From the NCBI GenBank assembly GCA_966212505.1, contig CBIHRS010000012.1:1-64000 (forward strand): a DNA stretch of 64,000 nucleotides. The letters are read 5' to 3'. The position numbers and the translations under genes were made by a program. Shown here piece after piece: positions 15,174-24,066 of the stretch. The notes under the pieces were generated by a model. That model had not been told where the DNA came from. It did no database searches and worked only from the letters and a program-made list of their open reading frames with translations. Each line of letters opens with the position of its first letter. The stretch's first letter is position 1. The stretch comes from CAMLIZ01 sp966212505 (lineage in GTDB: Bacteria; Pseudomonadota; Gammaproteobacteria; Burkholderiales; Burkholderiaceae_C).

Positions 15174-16484
15174 GTGACCACCTTGCTCCGCACCTTCGTG
15201 CTCGGCTGCGCCATCGCGCCGCTCGCAGCCATGCACGCGCCGGCCTTCGCCGCCCGCAGCGCCTTCACCAACACCATCGCCTCCAGCTTCGATGCGCAAT
15301 CGGGTGGCATCGGCGTCGACGGCAACACGGTGGGCTACCTCGACAACGGCAAGTGGATGAAATACGCCGGCGTCGACTTCGCGAGCAGCGGCGCCGCCAC
15401 CTTCACCGCCCACATCGGCGTGCCGGCCGCCTATGCCGGGCAGAAGATCGAGGTGCGCGTCGATGCGCTCAACGGCCAGGTGCTGGGCACGCTGACCGTG
15501 GGCGCCACCGGCAGCTGGGGCACCCTCACCGACCAGAGCACCACGGTGAACGCGATCGCCGGCGTGCACGACGTGTACCTGATCGTGCGCGGCAGCTACG
15601 GCGCCGGCAACATGGACCGCTTCAAGTTCGTGCCGGCCGCGTCGGGGCAGACGGTCTACATCAGCGGCCAGAACGGCACCGTGATCGATGGCCGCAGCTT
15701 CTCCAACGGCACCGGCCGCTGCCTGCAGATCAGCAACTCGCAGAACATCACGGTGCGCAACGCCACTTTCGTGAGCTGCGGCGACGATGGCATCCGCATC
15801 GACGGCAGCAGCAGCGTCACCATCGACGGCAGCTACTTCGAGAACACCTCGGGCCATGCGGTGCTGGCGGTGGAATCCACCTCCATCGCCGTGACCAACA
15901 ACCGCTTCAAGAACGCGAAGAGCGGCACCTTCCCGATGTTCATCAGCGTGGGCGGCCATTCGCGCATCTCGGGCAACATCGGCCGCAACGAGCCCGGCAA
16001 GAGCAACCCCGAAGACCTGATCGCGATCAACCAGAACCGCTCGGATGCCAGCGACCCGCTGATCGTCGAGAACAACTGCCTGCAGGGCGGCGGCCCCAGC
16101 ACCACCGGCGGTGGATTGATGCTGGGCCAGCTGGGCGGCAGTTCGCTGAACGACCGCAACGGCAACATCATCGCCCGCAACAACACGCTGGTCGACCCCG
16201 GCCAGTACGGCATCGCGGTGGCGGGCGGCCACGGCATCCAGGTGCTCAGCAACAAGGTGCAGGCCAAGCAGGCCTCGTGGACCAACGTGGGCCTGTACGT
16301 CTGGGCGCAGTACGGTGCCAGTTGCTCCAACATCACCGTGAGCGGCAACCGGGTGAACTTCATCAACTCCAGCGGCAGCCAGAACCCCGCCTGGAACAGC
16401 GGCAACTGCGGCACGGTGAGCGGCTGGAGCAACAACAGCTTCCCCGACACCACGCTCACCGGGCTGAGCTGCCCGGCGTTCTGA
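15174..16484 (+). CDS. Secreted right-handed beta-helix protein with carbohydrate-binding-like domain
   Basis: A 436-aa exported protein. Signal peptide about 1-28 (ends APAFAARSA). Residues about 35-160 resemble a CBM6/CBM35 beta-sandwich (VGYLDNGKWMKYAGVDF, GVHDVYLIVRG). Residues about 165-425 are a parallel beta-helix with repeated N-x-x-V/I-x-N rungs (SQNITVRNATFVSCGDDGIR, SSSVTIDGSYFEN). It resembles polysaccharide lyase or mannuronan-epimerase-type folds, but no catalytic set is obvious. The start is a GTG at 15174 behind GGGAGA. The surrounding frame continues upstream into the membrane-protein gene, but that is fortuitous. Confidence 0.75.
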   Translation: MTTLLRTFVLGCAIAPLAAMHAPAFAARSAFTNTIASSFDAQSGGIGVDGNTVGYLDNGKWMKYAGVDFASSGAATFTAHIGVPAAYAGQKIEVRVDALNGQVLGTLTVGATGSWGTLTDQSTTVNAIAGVHDVYLIVRGSYGAGNMDRFKFVPAASGQTVYISGQNGTVIDGRSFSNGTGRCLQISNSQNITVRNATFVSCGDDGIRIDGSSSVTIDGSYFENTSGHAVLAVESTSIAVTNNRFKNAKSGTFPMFISVGGHSRISGNIGRNEPGKSNPEDLIAINQNRSDASDPLIVENNCLQGGGPSTTGGGLMLGQLGGSSLNDRNGNIIARNNTLVDPGQYGIAVAGGHGIQVLSNKVQAKQASWTNVGLYVWAQYGASCSNITVSGNRVNFINSSGSQNPAWNSGNCGTVSGWSNNSFPDTTLTGLSCPAF

Positions 16485-16491
16485 CCCAGCG

Positions 16492-17271
16492 TCAAGCCGT
16501 GCGGCGCCGCTCGACGAAGGCGCGCACGCGCTGCCGCGCCTCTTCCGAGGCGGCGGCGATCATGAACTGCGCCGCCTCGACCTGCAGCGCCTCGTCGATC
16601 GGCAGGTTGAGGCCGCGCGTCACTGCGCGCAGCGAGGCGGTGACCGACACCGCCGAGTGGCGCGTGATCCGCTGCGCGAGGCCGAGACAGTCGTCGATCA
16701 GGCTGCCGCGCGGCGACACGCCGTTGACCAGGCCGATGGCCTGCGCACGCACCGCGCCGATCGCATCGCCGGTCAACACCATCTCGAGCGCGCGCTTGCG
16801 GCCGATGTGCCGCGGCAGCCGCTGCGTGCCGCCGAAGGGCGGCGGGAAGCCGAGCGCGATCTCCGGCTTGGCAAAGGTGGCGTGCTCGGCGGCCAGCGCC
16901 AGCGCGCAGGCCTCCACCGTCTCGCAGCCGCCGCCGAAGGCCAGGCCATTCACCGCCGCGATGACCGGCTTGGGAAACGCCTCGATGCGCCGTGTCATCG
17001 CCTGCCCGCGCTGCACGAAGCGGCGCATCGCCGTCTCGGGCGACGCCTCGATGTCGGGCGCAAAGCCCGCGATGTCTGCCCCGGCGCTGAAGGCCTTGTC
17101 GCCCGCGCCGGTGAGCACCACGGCGCGTACGGCATCGTCGGCCTCGATCGCGTCGAGCTGGGCCATCAACTCGTCGATCAGCGCATAGCTCAGCGCATTG
17201 AGCTTGCCGGGCCGGTTCAGCGTCAGCACGACGTGCGGCCCCTCCTTGTCCATCGTCACCAGTGCGGTCAT
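16492..17271 (-). CDS. Enoyl-CoA hydratase/isomerase family protein
   Basis: A 259-aa crotonase. The oxyanion-hole segments FSAGADIAGF (about 62-71) and NGLAFGGGCE (about 108-117) and both catalytic glutamates (GGGCE and KPEIALGF) are present, so hydratase activity is likely. Substrate chain length cannot be told. It is divergent from the LysR gene at 17366 with 94 bp between starts, which makes that regulator its probable controller. Confidence 0.92.
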   Translation of the reverse strand: MTALVTMDKEGPHVVLTLNRPGKLNALSYALIDELMAQLDAIEADDAVRAVVLTGAGDKAFSAGADIAGFAPDIEASPETAMRRFVQRGQAMTRRIEAFPKPVIAAVNGLAFGGGCETVEACALALAAEHATFAKPEIALGFPPPFGGTQRLPRHIGRKRALEMVLTGDAIGAVRAQAIGLVNGVSPRGSLIDDCLGLAQRITRHSAVSVTASLRAVTRGLNLPIDEALQVEAAQFMIAAASEEARQRVRAFVERRRTA

Positions 17272-17365
17272 CGCGTTGCCTCGTTCAGTTGCGGTGTGAG
17301 GCATCATCGGCAAGGCCGCACTGCTGCGGTACGAAACCTCGTCATCGCCGCCATTCCACGCCGTC

Positions 17366-18295
17366 ATGCCGCGCCCCGACACCGCCGCCGCCCGCCTGCT
17401 CCGCTCGCTGTCGCTCGACGCCCTGCGCGGCTTCGAGGCCGCGGCGCGCCACCTCAACGTCACCGCGGCGGCCGACGAACTGAGCCTGACGCAAGGCGCG
17501 GTCAGCAAGCAGGTGAAGCAGCTCGAGGAAACCATCGGCCGGCCGGTGTTCTCCCGCGGGCCGCGCGGCCTCAGCCTCACGCCCGAAGGCCGCCGCCTGC
17601 ATGAAGCGGTGAGCGACGCCTTGCAAAGCCTGGAGGCCGCGCTGCAGCAGCTGGTGCAGGCCGACCGCCGCACCGTCTCGGTCAGCGCCGCACCCTCGTT
17701 CGCCTCGCTGTGGCTCGCGCCGCGCCTGCCGGCCTTCTGCACCGCGCATCCCGACATCGACGTGCGCATCGATGCCTCCGAAGCCAATCTCGTGCTCGAA
17801 CGCGAAGGCATCGACCTCGCGCTGCGCCTGGGCAGGCCGGGCCAGGTGCCGGCCGATTGGCGGCTGCTGATGCAGGAGCAGCTGATGCTGGTGGCCTCAC
17901 CCGCGCTGGCGCGGCAGGTGCACGAGCCGGCTGACTTGCTCAGGCTGCCGCTGCTGGTGTTCCACCATCCGATCGAGCGCGTGGCGTGGATGTCGTGGAC
18001 CCACTGGTACCGGCACTTCGGCCTGACCCGTCCCGCGGGCCAGCCGGTGTTCCAGTTCTCGCACTACGAGCATCTCGTGAAGGCCGCGGCCGAAGGCGCC
18101 GGCGTGGCCATCGGCCGCGTGCCGCAGCTGCTGCCGCTGCTGCGCGCGGGCCAGCTCGAGGTGCTGCTGCCGGCGCACCGCGCCGAGGGGCTGGCGTATC
18201 ACCTCGTGCTGTCGGACCAGGCGAAAGAGCGAGAAGAGGTGCTGGCGTTCGCCCGCTGGGTGGAGCAGGCGCTGGCGGCAGACGCAATGGGATGA
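17366..18295 (+). CDS. LysR family transcriptional regulator (GcvA-like)
   Basis: A 309-aa LysR regulator. The winged HTH is at about 15-75 (SLDALRGFEAAARHLNVTAA, QGAVSKQVKQLEETIGRPVF), followed by an effector-binding domain to about 300. Strongest resemblance is to the GcvA subgroup. Divergent from the enoyl-CoA hydratase gene, so it probably regulates it; the ligand is unknown. Confidence 0.9.
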   Translation: MPRPDTAAARLLRSLSLDALRGFEAAARHLNVTAAADELSLTQGAVSKQVKQLEETIGRPVFSRGPRGLSLTPEGRRLHEAVSDALQSLEAALQQLVQADRRTVSVSAAPSFASLWLAPRLPAFCTAHPDIDVRIDASEANLVLEREGIDLALRLGRPGQVPADWRLLMQEQLMLVASPALARQVHEPADLLRLPLLVFHHPIERVAWMSWTHWYRHFGLTRPAGQPVFQFSHYEHLVKAAAEGAGVAIGRVPQLLPLLRAGQLEVLLPAHRAEGLAYHLVLSDQAKEREEVLAFARWVEQALAADAMG

Positions 18296-18301
18296 AACCC
18301 C

Positions 18302-18793
18302 TCAGCGCCGCTCCGCCGGATCCCAGTGTTCCGCGATCCTGCCGTTCTCGATGCGGAACATGTCGAACCACGTGGTGGTGTACTTCTTCGCCGCATCCTT
18401 CGGATCGGCCAGCTCGCGCGCGAAGCTGAGGATCACGCGGTCGCCCTCGGCGGTGATGGCCACCAGCGGCGCCTGTACCCGCTCCTGGATAGCCTTGGGC
18501 TTCACGTGGGCCGAAAAGAAATCGATGAAGGCCTGGCGGCCCGTCGGCACGTTGGGGTTGTGCTGCACATAGCTCTCGGCCATGTACTTCGGCGCCAGGT
18601 CCATGTGCCCTGCCTCGAACACCTCGCGCCAGAAGTCGTAGACCAGCCGCTTGTTGGCTGCGAGCTTCGCATCCGCGCTGGCCAACATCGCGCCATGGTC
18701 GGCCTGCGGCACCACGGCCACCTGGGCCTGGGCCGGGAGCGCGGCGGTGACAGTGACGGTGACGGCCCACAGGGCCGCAAGCAGGTGCTTCAT
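18302..18793 (-). CDS. Exported SnoaL-like (NTF2-fold) protein
   Basis: A 163-aa protein with a signal peptide (about 1-23, ends PAQAQV) and a SnoaL-like ester-cyclase domain: LVYDFWREVFEAGHMDLAPK (about 50-69), YVQHNPNVPTGRQAFIDFF, TWFDMFRIENGRIAEHWD. SnoaL-like proteins range from polyketide cyclases to binding proteins; a periplasmic one without a pathway partner cannot be assigned a reaction. Convergent with the LysR gene, 6 bp apart. Confidence 0.8.
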   Translation of the reverse strand: MKHLLAALWAVTVTVTAALPAQAQVAVVPQADHGAMLASADAKLAANKRLVYDFWREVFEAGHMDLAPKYMAESYVQHNPNVPTGRQAFIDFFSAHVKPKAIQERVQAPLVAITAEGDRVILSFARELADPKDAAKKYTTTWFDMFRIENGRIAEHWDPAERR

Positions 18794-18927
18794 CGGGAAC
18801 CTTCAAAGCCAGGACAGGCGCGCATTCTGCCTTCGCGCTTGTTTCAAATTGCACCGGCTGTCATCAGATCGGCGCGCCGGCTCGTTGAGCCCGTACCTTG
18901 TTTCGCACTCAACCAAGGAGGTTCTCA

Positions 18928-19218
18928 ATGAAAAAGGTCACCCTCGCTCTCCTCGTTGCCGCGCTGTCCACCGGCGCCGCCTTCGCCCAAGCCGCCGCCG
19001 ACACCGGCGTCAGCGTGAGCACCGATCCGGCCAAGGCGGCCGCGGTCGAGAAGCATGCGCAGGAGCTGAAGTCGCAGCAGGCCCAAGGCGCCGACGCCAC
19101 GATGGCCAAGGAACCCACCGCCGCCGGCAAGAAGGCCGGCGCCAAGAAGCACGCCAAGGCCAGCCGCCACCACGGCAAGAAGGCCAGCGCCGCCAAGGAC
19201 ACCGCCGCCGCGAAGTAA
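18928..19218 (+). CDS. Small exported Lys/Ala-rich protein
   Basis: A 96-aa protein with a clear signal peptide (MKKVTLALLVAALSTGAAFA) and a mature part dominated by Ala, Lys and His (KKAGAKKHAKASRHHGKKAS). It resembles acid-shock-type or nucleic-acid-binding basic tails but has no named domain. A near-perfect RBS (AAGGAGG) precedes ATG 18928, so it is probably well translated. A strong terminator follows. Confidence 0.75.
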   Translation: MKKVTLALLVAALSTGAAFAQAAADTGVSVSTDPAKAAAVEKHAQELKSQQAQGADATMAKEPTAAGKKAGAKKHAKASRHHGKKASAAKDTAAAK

Positions 19219-19237
19219 ACGGCCGGTCCTCTCCAAC

Positions 19238-19273
19238 AAAGCCGCCGAGATCCGCAAGGGCCTCGGCGGCTTT
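19238..19273. terminator. Bidirectional intrinsic terminator
   Basis: Twelve-bp arms (AAAGCCGCCGAG 19238-19249 and CTCGGCGGCTTT 19262-19273) close a 12-nt loop, with T runs on both strands. It sits between the convergent small exported protein gene and nnrS and can serve both. Confidence 0.85.
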
Positions 19274-19305
19274 GTCATGCCTGCGTCGTGTATGCCCGTG
19301 TCATC

Positions 19306-20559
19306 TCAACCGGGCCGGCCGTCGGCGCGCGGCTGAACGAACCAGCGCCCGTAGCGCAGCGCCCAGGCCACCATGCTCGCGGCCCAGGCCAGCGCGGCCA
19401 GCGGGATCAATACCGCCGTGCCCGCCGCCCACAAGGCCGCCGCCACCCGCGCCACCGCCGCCAGCTGCAGCAGCCAGAACAGGCGCCAGACGAAATCGTC
19501 GGCCGCCAGCGTGCGGCCGCCATGGCCGCAGCTCACCCGCGTGGCCATCGCGACCAGCGTGGAGCCGAGGAAGCCGATGGTCAGCGCATGCAGCGGCGCC
19601 AGGCCGAGTGACAGCGTGCCGCCGGTGAGCGCGATCAACGCGTGCGACACGGCGGCCAGCGCATACGCCAGCCCCAGCCACACGAAGCCCAGGTGCAGCA
19701 TCGCGAGCAGCCGGATCTTCAGGCTCTGCACAAGGCCCCAACGCCAGGCCAGCCACAGCAGCAGCGCACTCACCGGCAGCTCCACCGCCACCTGCAGCCA
19801 GCGCAGCGCCGCCGGCAGCGGCCACCACCACAGCTCGGCCACCACGAACGGCACCTCGAACACCAGCGCGGCCACCAGCGTCCACAGCAGCCACATCGGC
19901 CGCCACGCATCGAGCACCGGCAGCGCACTGGCGGTGAAGAACGGGATCATCCGGTGCGAGACCGCCACGTACACCACCGCCATGCAGCCCCACAGCCCGG
20001 CCTGCACGGTGCTGCGCACCCACGGCGCCTGGTCGATCAGCAGGCCGGCGGCGGCCGACCACAACAGCAGCGCCCCGGCGCAGCAGGCCACCGCGACCAC
20101 GTGTGCATGCGTGCGGTCGGCCGCTTCGCTGGTGCGCAGCAGGCCGACGAAACGCAGCGTCAGCGCCGACCAGCCCAGCGCCGCCACGCCGGCCCCCACG
20201 CCGGCGAGGAACGCATGCCAATGCACGCCGAACAGGAACACCGCCCAGCCGGCGAGCATCGCGCCCACCGGCAGCCGGAGCGCTTGCGCAGTGGGCCCTG
20301 CCACCTGCAGCCAGCGCGGCCCCGCGGTGAACAGGAAGCCGGTGAAGAACAGCGGCATGAAGCCGTAGCCCATCAACAGCGCATGGGCCAAGCCGGGCGA
20401 CACGGCCCAGGGCAGCAGCACGCCCTGCGTCGCAAGCAGCAACACCGTGGCCCACCACAGCGCGCTGATGCCCAGCATCAGCGCCGCGGCGAAGAACGCC
20501 AGCCGATGCGGCGCCGCCAGCAGCCACGCGGGATGCCAGCGCGCCGCCGCGTCCCTCAC
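19306..20559 (-). CDS. nnrS: NnrS family membrane protein (NO response)
   Basis: A 417-aa polytopic membrane protein of the NnrS family, which protects cells from nitric-oxide damage to the iron pool and is found with denitrification genes. It has about 12 helices and the typical stretches HALLMGYGFMPLFFTGFLFT (about 61-80), VSHRMIPFFTASALP, and HALTIGFLGSTLVAMATRVS near the C-terminus, with conserved histidines. It starts at GTG 20559, which overlaps the stop of the upstream nitronate monooxygenase gene (GTGA), so the two are translationally coupled. Confidence 0.92.
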   Translation of the reverse strand: MRDAAARWHPAWLLAAPHRLAFFAAALMLGISALWWATVLLLATQGVLLPWAVSPGLAHALLMGYGFMPLFFTGFLFTAGPRWLQVAGPTAQALRLPVGAMLAGWAVFLFGVHWHAFLAGVGAGVAALGWSALTLRFVGLLRTSEAADRTHAHVVAVACCAGALLLWSAAAGLLIDQAPWVRSTVQAGLWGCMAVVYVAVSHRMIPFFTASALPVLDAWRPMWLLWTLVAALVFEVPFVVAELWWWPLPAALRWLQVAVELPVSALLLWLAWRWGLVQSLKIRLLAMLHLGFVWLGLAYALAAVSHALIALTGGTLSLGLAPLHALTIGFLGSTLVAMATRVSCGHGGRTLAADDFVWRLFWLLQLAAVARVAAALWAAGTAVLIPLAALAWAASMVAWALRYGRWFVQPRADGRPG

Positions 20560-21794
20560 GCCGCCGCGGGCTGCGGCTCGCCGCCGCCGAGCAGGCGCTC
20601 GATCAGCTCGCGCACGCTGCGGATCTGCGCGCCGAACGGCAGGCTGCCCGCGCCGCGGAAGAACAGGCCGCCCTTGAGGTCGCCCTTGAGCGCCGCCGCC
20701 AGTTGCTGATCGATGCAGAACTGGCCCCAGCCCACCTTGCCGTCGCGCAAGCCGCATTGGGCCAGGCAGTCGAAGGCCTTGGTGCAGCGCGCCTTCACAT
20801 GGGCCACCGCCTGCAGCTTGTGCTCGATCTTGAGATAGGCCTTGAGCCAGGGCGTGGCCACCGCGCGTGCCGGCAGGCCGGCCACGCTGGTGAACTCGAT
20901 CACGTCTTCGTCCCTGGCCTCGGCGAGCACGCGCTTGAACTCGGGATGCGCATCGCCCTCGGTCGTCACCGCGAAGGGCGTGCCCAGCTGCACGCCGGCC
21001 GCGCCCAACGCCTGCAGGCGCTGGATGTCCTCGAAGCTGCGCACGCCGCCGGCCGCGATGACCGGCACCTCGCGCTCGACGCCGGCCGAGCGCAGGAAGG
21101 CCACCGTCTCGGGGATCACGCGCTCGAAGTCGAAGCGCGGGTCGTGCACGTCTTCCACCTTGGCGGCACCGAGGTGGCCGCCGGCCAGGCCGGGATGCTC
21201 GATCACGATCGCATCGGGCATGCGCTTCTTGCGCTCCCATTTGCGCACCACCAGCTGCACGCCGCGCGCATCCGACAGGATGGGCACCAGCGCCGCCTTC
21301 GGATGGTCGGCCGCCAGCTCGGGCAGGTCGAGCGGCAGGCCGGCACCGACCACCACCGCATCGATGCCGCATTCGAGCGAGCGCTTCACGTAGCGGGCGT
21401 ATTCGCTCACCGCGCGCATCACGTTCATCGCGATCAGGCCGCGGCCTTGAGAGAGCTTGCGGGCCAGGCCGATCTCGCGCTCCAGTGCCACGAGGTTGGC
21501 CTCGTCGATCGCCTGCTTGGCGGCCTCGCCCACGCCGAGGCCGCGCGTGCGCTCCATCAGGTCGGGGTGATGGCGGCGCAGGTCCACCGACGACAGCGTG
21601 CCCACGCCGCCCTCGGCCGCGACGCTGCCGGCCAGCCGGTGCGCCGACACGCCCACGCCCATGCCGCCCTGCACGATGGGCAGCAGCTCGCGGCCCTGCA
21701 GCCGCAGCGGCTTCAACCCGCTGCGCGCCAGCAGCGGCTGCAGCGCGGGCTCGACGGCCGGATACTCCGGGATGGGACGGGACTCTTCAGACAT
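20556..21794 (-). CDS. Nitronate monooxygenase family protein (2-nitropropane dioxygenase-like)
   Basis: A 412-aa FMN-binding TIM-barrel protein. Motifs: LPIVQGGMGVGVSAHRLAGS (about 41-60), GLIAMNVMRAVSEYARYVKR, AIVIEHPGLAGGHLG with its likely catalytic His, VPVIAAGGVRSFEDIQRL, GVQLGTPFAVT. A C-terminal cysteine pattern (CTKAFDCLAQCG) is present. It could oxidise toxic nitronates, or be an enoyl-ACP reductase FabK relative, but the coupling to nnrS favours a nitrogen-stress role. An FNR-type box 61 bp upstream fits co-regulation with nitrate respiration. Confidence 0.85.
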   Translation of the reverse strand: MSEESRPIPEYPAVEPALQPLLARSGLKPLRLQGRELLPIVQGGMGVGVSAHRLAGSVAAEGGVGTLSSVDLRRHHPDLMERTRGLGVGEAAKQAIDEANLVALEREIGLARKLSQGRGLIAMNVMRAVSEYARYVKRSLECGIDAVVVGAGLPLDLPELAADHPKAALVPILSDARGVQLVVRKWERKKRMPDAIVIEHPGLAGGHLGAAKVEDVHDPRFDFERVIPETVAFLRSAGVEREVPVIAAGGVRSFEDIQRLQALGAAGVQLGTPFAVTTEGDAHPEFKRVLAEARDEDVIEFTSVAGLPARAVATPWLKAYLKIEHKLQAVAHVKARCTKAFDCLAQCGLRDGKVGWGQFCIDQQLAAALKGDLKGGLFFRGAGSLPFGAQIRSVRELIERLLGGGEPQPAAA

Positions 21795-21854
21795 GGCAGG
21801 CGCGCGCTCGGTACGAACAGGCCGTGACGCTAACGGGCCTGGCGCAACAAGGTC

Positions 21855-21868
21855 TTGCCCTGCATCAA
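21855..21868 (-). promoter_or_regulatory. FNR/Dnr-type box upstream of the nitronate monooxygenase-nnrS operon
   Basis: TTGCCCTGCATCAA (TTGnn-N4-ATCAA). If bound at -41.5, transcription of the minus-strand operon would begin about 26 bp before its start codon. For the divergent plus-strand gene the geometry does not work (the start would fall inside the gene). Confidence 0.6.
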
Positions 21869-21890
21869 GACTTGTCCAGACACCGGCTCC

Positions 21891-22565
21891 ATGACACCTG
21901 CTTCGTTCGATGACCAGGGCTTTGCGATCGTCGAAGGCGTGCTCGACGGCGCGGGCTGCGACGCCGCCATCGAGGCGCTGGCCGGCGTGCCGCTCGATTC
22001 GGCCGGCAGCCGCCGGCTGCTCGACCAGCCCTGGTGCGCGGCGCTGGCCGGCCGGCTGCGCAACCACGCGGCGGTGGCGCCGCTGCTGCCGGCCCGTGCG
22101 GCGGCAGTGCAATGCACGCTGTTCGACAAGTCGCCCGAGCGCAACTGGCTGGTCTCGCTGCACCAGGACCTGAGCATCCCGGTGCACGAACGTGTCGAGG
22201 CCCTCGGCCTCACCGGCTGGTCGGAGAAGGAAGGCGTCACCTACGTGCAGCCGCCGCATGAGGTGCTGGCCTCGCTGGTGGCCGTGCGTCTGCACCTCGA
22301 CGACTGCGGCGCCGACAACGGCCCGCTGCGCGTGGTGCCGCGCTCGCAGGCGCTGGGCCTGATCAGCGACGGCATGCTGGCGAGCCGGCGCGGCGAGTTC
22401 CGCGCGATCGACTGCCCGGTGCCGCGCGGCGGCGTGTTGGCGATGCGGCCGCTGCTGCTGCATGCGTCGTCGAAGGCGCGTTCGCCGGGGCACCGGCGCG
22501 TGCTGCACTTCGTGTTCGGGCCGGCGCACCTGCCGCTGGGGCTGCGCTGGCACTGGTCGGCCTGA
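21891..22565 (+). CDS. Phytanoyl-CoA dioxygenase (PhyH) family protein
   Basis: A 224-aa Fe(II)/2-oxoglutarate-dependent oxygenase-like protein. The metal triad appears as HQD (SLHQDLSIPV, about 94-103) and a distal His (LLLHASSKARSPGHRRV, about 189-205), with the 2-oxoglutarate-binding Arg nearby (GHRRVLHFVF). It hydroxylates an unknown substrate. ATG 21891; an upstream in-frame start at 21855 would overlap the FNR box. Confidence 0.82.
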   Translation: MTPASFDDQGFAIVEGVLDGAGCDAAIEALAGVPLDSAGSRRLLDQPWCAALAGRLRNHAAVAPLLPARAAAVQCTLFDKSPERNWLVSLHQDLSIPVHERVEALGLTGWSEKEGVTYVQPPHEVLASLVAVRLHLDDCGADNGPLRVVPRSQALGLISDGMLASRRGEFRAIDCPVPRGGVLAMRPLLLHASSKARSPGHRRVLHFVFGPAHLPLGLRWHWSA

Positions 22566-22644
22566 TTCCCACCTCTGCGACAGGAATGCGCAGAAGAAGT
22601 ACGCTGCCGCGGCAGTCCGCACGACACAAGACATAGGAGCATGC

Positions 22645-23019
22645 ATGTTCGATCACGTGAAATTCGGCGTCAGCGACTTTGCCGCCAGCAAGGCGTTCTA
22701 TCTCAAGGCGCTTGCGCCGCTCGGCGTCGCCGTTGTTTCGGAAGGCGCGCCGAGCTACGGCATCGAGCTGAGCAACGACGGCAAGACATCGCTGTGCCTC
22801 TGCCAGACCGATGAGAAGCCGGCCCATCTGCACCTGGCCTTCGTCGCCCAGAGCCGCGGGCAGGTCGACGCCTTCCACCGCGCAGCGCTGGAGGCAGGCG
22901 GCAAGGACAACGGCGCACCGGGCCTGCGCCCGCACTATCACGCCAACTACTACGCGGCGTTCGTCATCGGCCCGGACGGACACAACCTCGAAGCGGTGTG
23001 CCACGCGCCCGAGGCCTGA
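22645..23019 (+). CDS. VOC/glyoxalase family protein
   Basis: A 124-aa two-repeat VOC-fold protein. It begins FDHVKFGVSDFAASKAFYLK and ends ANYYAAFVIGPDGHNLEAVC, the paired beta-alpha-beta modules. HLHLAFVAQS carries likely metal ligands. Members are glyoxalases, dioxygenases or antibiotic-binding proteins; specificity cannot be told. ATG 22645 lies 9 bp after AGGAG. Confidence 0.85.
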   Translation: MFDHVKFGVSDFAASKAFYLKALAPLGVAVVSEGAPSYGIELSNDGKTSLCLCQTDEKPAHLHLAFVAQSRGQVDAFHRAALEAGGKDNGAPGLRPHYHANYYAAFVIGPDGHNLEAVCHAPEA

Positions 23020-23031
23020 GGCGGCCTCAAC

Positions 23032-23475
23032 ATGACCGTCGTCTGCTCTCTTCATCATGGCGACATCGCCTCGACGCTGGTCGCTGAAGTGGTGTCGCTG
23101 TCCGAGGGGATCTTCGAGCCGCCCGCCATCGACTATTCGTGGCGGCTGACGCGCATGCCGGAGGTGAGCCTGGTCTGCGCGCGCCAGGCCGGCGTGCTGG
23201 TTGGATTCAAGGCCGGCTACGCCATCGCGGAGCGCAAGTACTACAGCTGGCTGGGTGCCGTGCATCCGGACTGCCGCAACACCGGGGTGGCCAGCCGCCT
23301 GGCGAACCTTCAGCATGACTGGCTGCGTGAGCGCGGATATGCGTCGGTGGAAACGTCGAGCCGAAGCGACAACGCCGCGATGGCCCGGGTCAATCTCAAG
23401 AGCGGCTTCGTGGTCATCGGCTCCCGGCTTGAGCCGCACGGCCTGCAGGTGCTGTGGTCGAAGAGGCTGGCCTGA
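23032..23475 (+). CDS. GNAT family N-acetyltransferase
   Basis: A 147-aa acetyltransferase. The acetyl-CoA signature is seen as WLGAVHPDCRNTGVASRLAN (about 82-101), followed by a conserved NLKSGFVVIG segment that precedes the final strand. Substrate unknown. It follows the VOC gene by 12 bp and may share its transcript. Confidence 0.85.
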   Translation: MTVVCSLHHGDIASTLVAEVVSLSEGIFEPPAIDYSWRLTRMPEVSLVCARQAGVLVGFKAGYAIAERKYYSWLGAVHPDCRNTGVASRLANLQHDWLRERGYASVETSSRSDNAAMARVNLKSGFVVIGSRLEPHGLQVLWSKRLA

Positions 23476-23502
23476 GAAAGATCCTTAAGGAACATTCTCG
23501 GC

Positions 23503-24066
23503 ATGCCATCCGCTGAAGCTGGCCGCTTCTGGAAAACACCGTTCGTCTGCCTGTCAGAGCGCTGGCGGATGCCGGCACCCCAACGTTTGCAGTTCGAAGA
23601 CGCCGAGGAAGCCTGGCTCCGCGAAGCGTTGCGGCGGACGATCGCCGCCTCGCTCAGCGAGTCCGATCGTTGCCTGGTCGAACGAGTCGGGCCCGACAGG
23701 GTCGCAGATGAACTGCTGTCGCTGGCCGCCAGCCACTTCATGCGGCCGGCACATTGGTGGCGCATGGCAAGGAACGACCAGGGCGAGGCCGTCGGATTCG
23801 TGTTGCCGGTCCTGTTCAAGAAGCCGGAACCCGATCCTCAGGGCATGCACAGGCCCGAAGGCACGATCTTCCACATGGGCGTGTTGCCAGGGTTCCGCGG
23901 GCAGGGGTATGCGCTCGACCTGATCATCGAGGCGACGCGCATCTGCATGGACGCCGGCTGCTGGCGCATCTTCTGCGACACGGCCTCCAGCAATGCACCG
24001 ATGCTCTCGGCCTTTCGGCAGGCGGGCTATGAGGAACTCACGCCCTGGCAGCAGCCGCTGGGCTAA
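23503..24066 (+). CDS. GNAT family N-acetyltransferase
   Basis: A 187-aa acetyltransferase with an N-terminal extension of about 70 residues of unknown role and a GNAT core: FHMGVLPGFRGQGYALDLII (about 125-144, with the R-G-Q-G-Y acetyl-CoA loop) and SSNAPMLSAFRQAGY. It resembles N-acetyltransferases that act on small molecules, not ribosomal proteins. Its TAA overlaps the stop of the convergent ABC gene by 3 bp. Confidence 0.83.
   Translation: MPSAEAGRFWKTPFVCLSERWRMPAPQRLQFEDAEEAWLREALRRTIAASLSESDRCLVERVGPDRVADELLSLAASHFMRPAHWWRMARNDQGEAVGFVLPVLFKKPEPDPQGMHRPEGTIFHMGVLPGFRGQGYALDLIIEATRICMDAGCWRIFCDTASSNAPMLSAFRQAGYEELTPWQQPLG

Noticed and set aside
14016..16484. One continuous frame from the membrane-protein gene into the beta-helix protein
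   Set aside because: The first part is a wrong-frame reading of the membrane protein. A signal peptide and RBS mark the real start at 15174.
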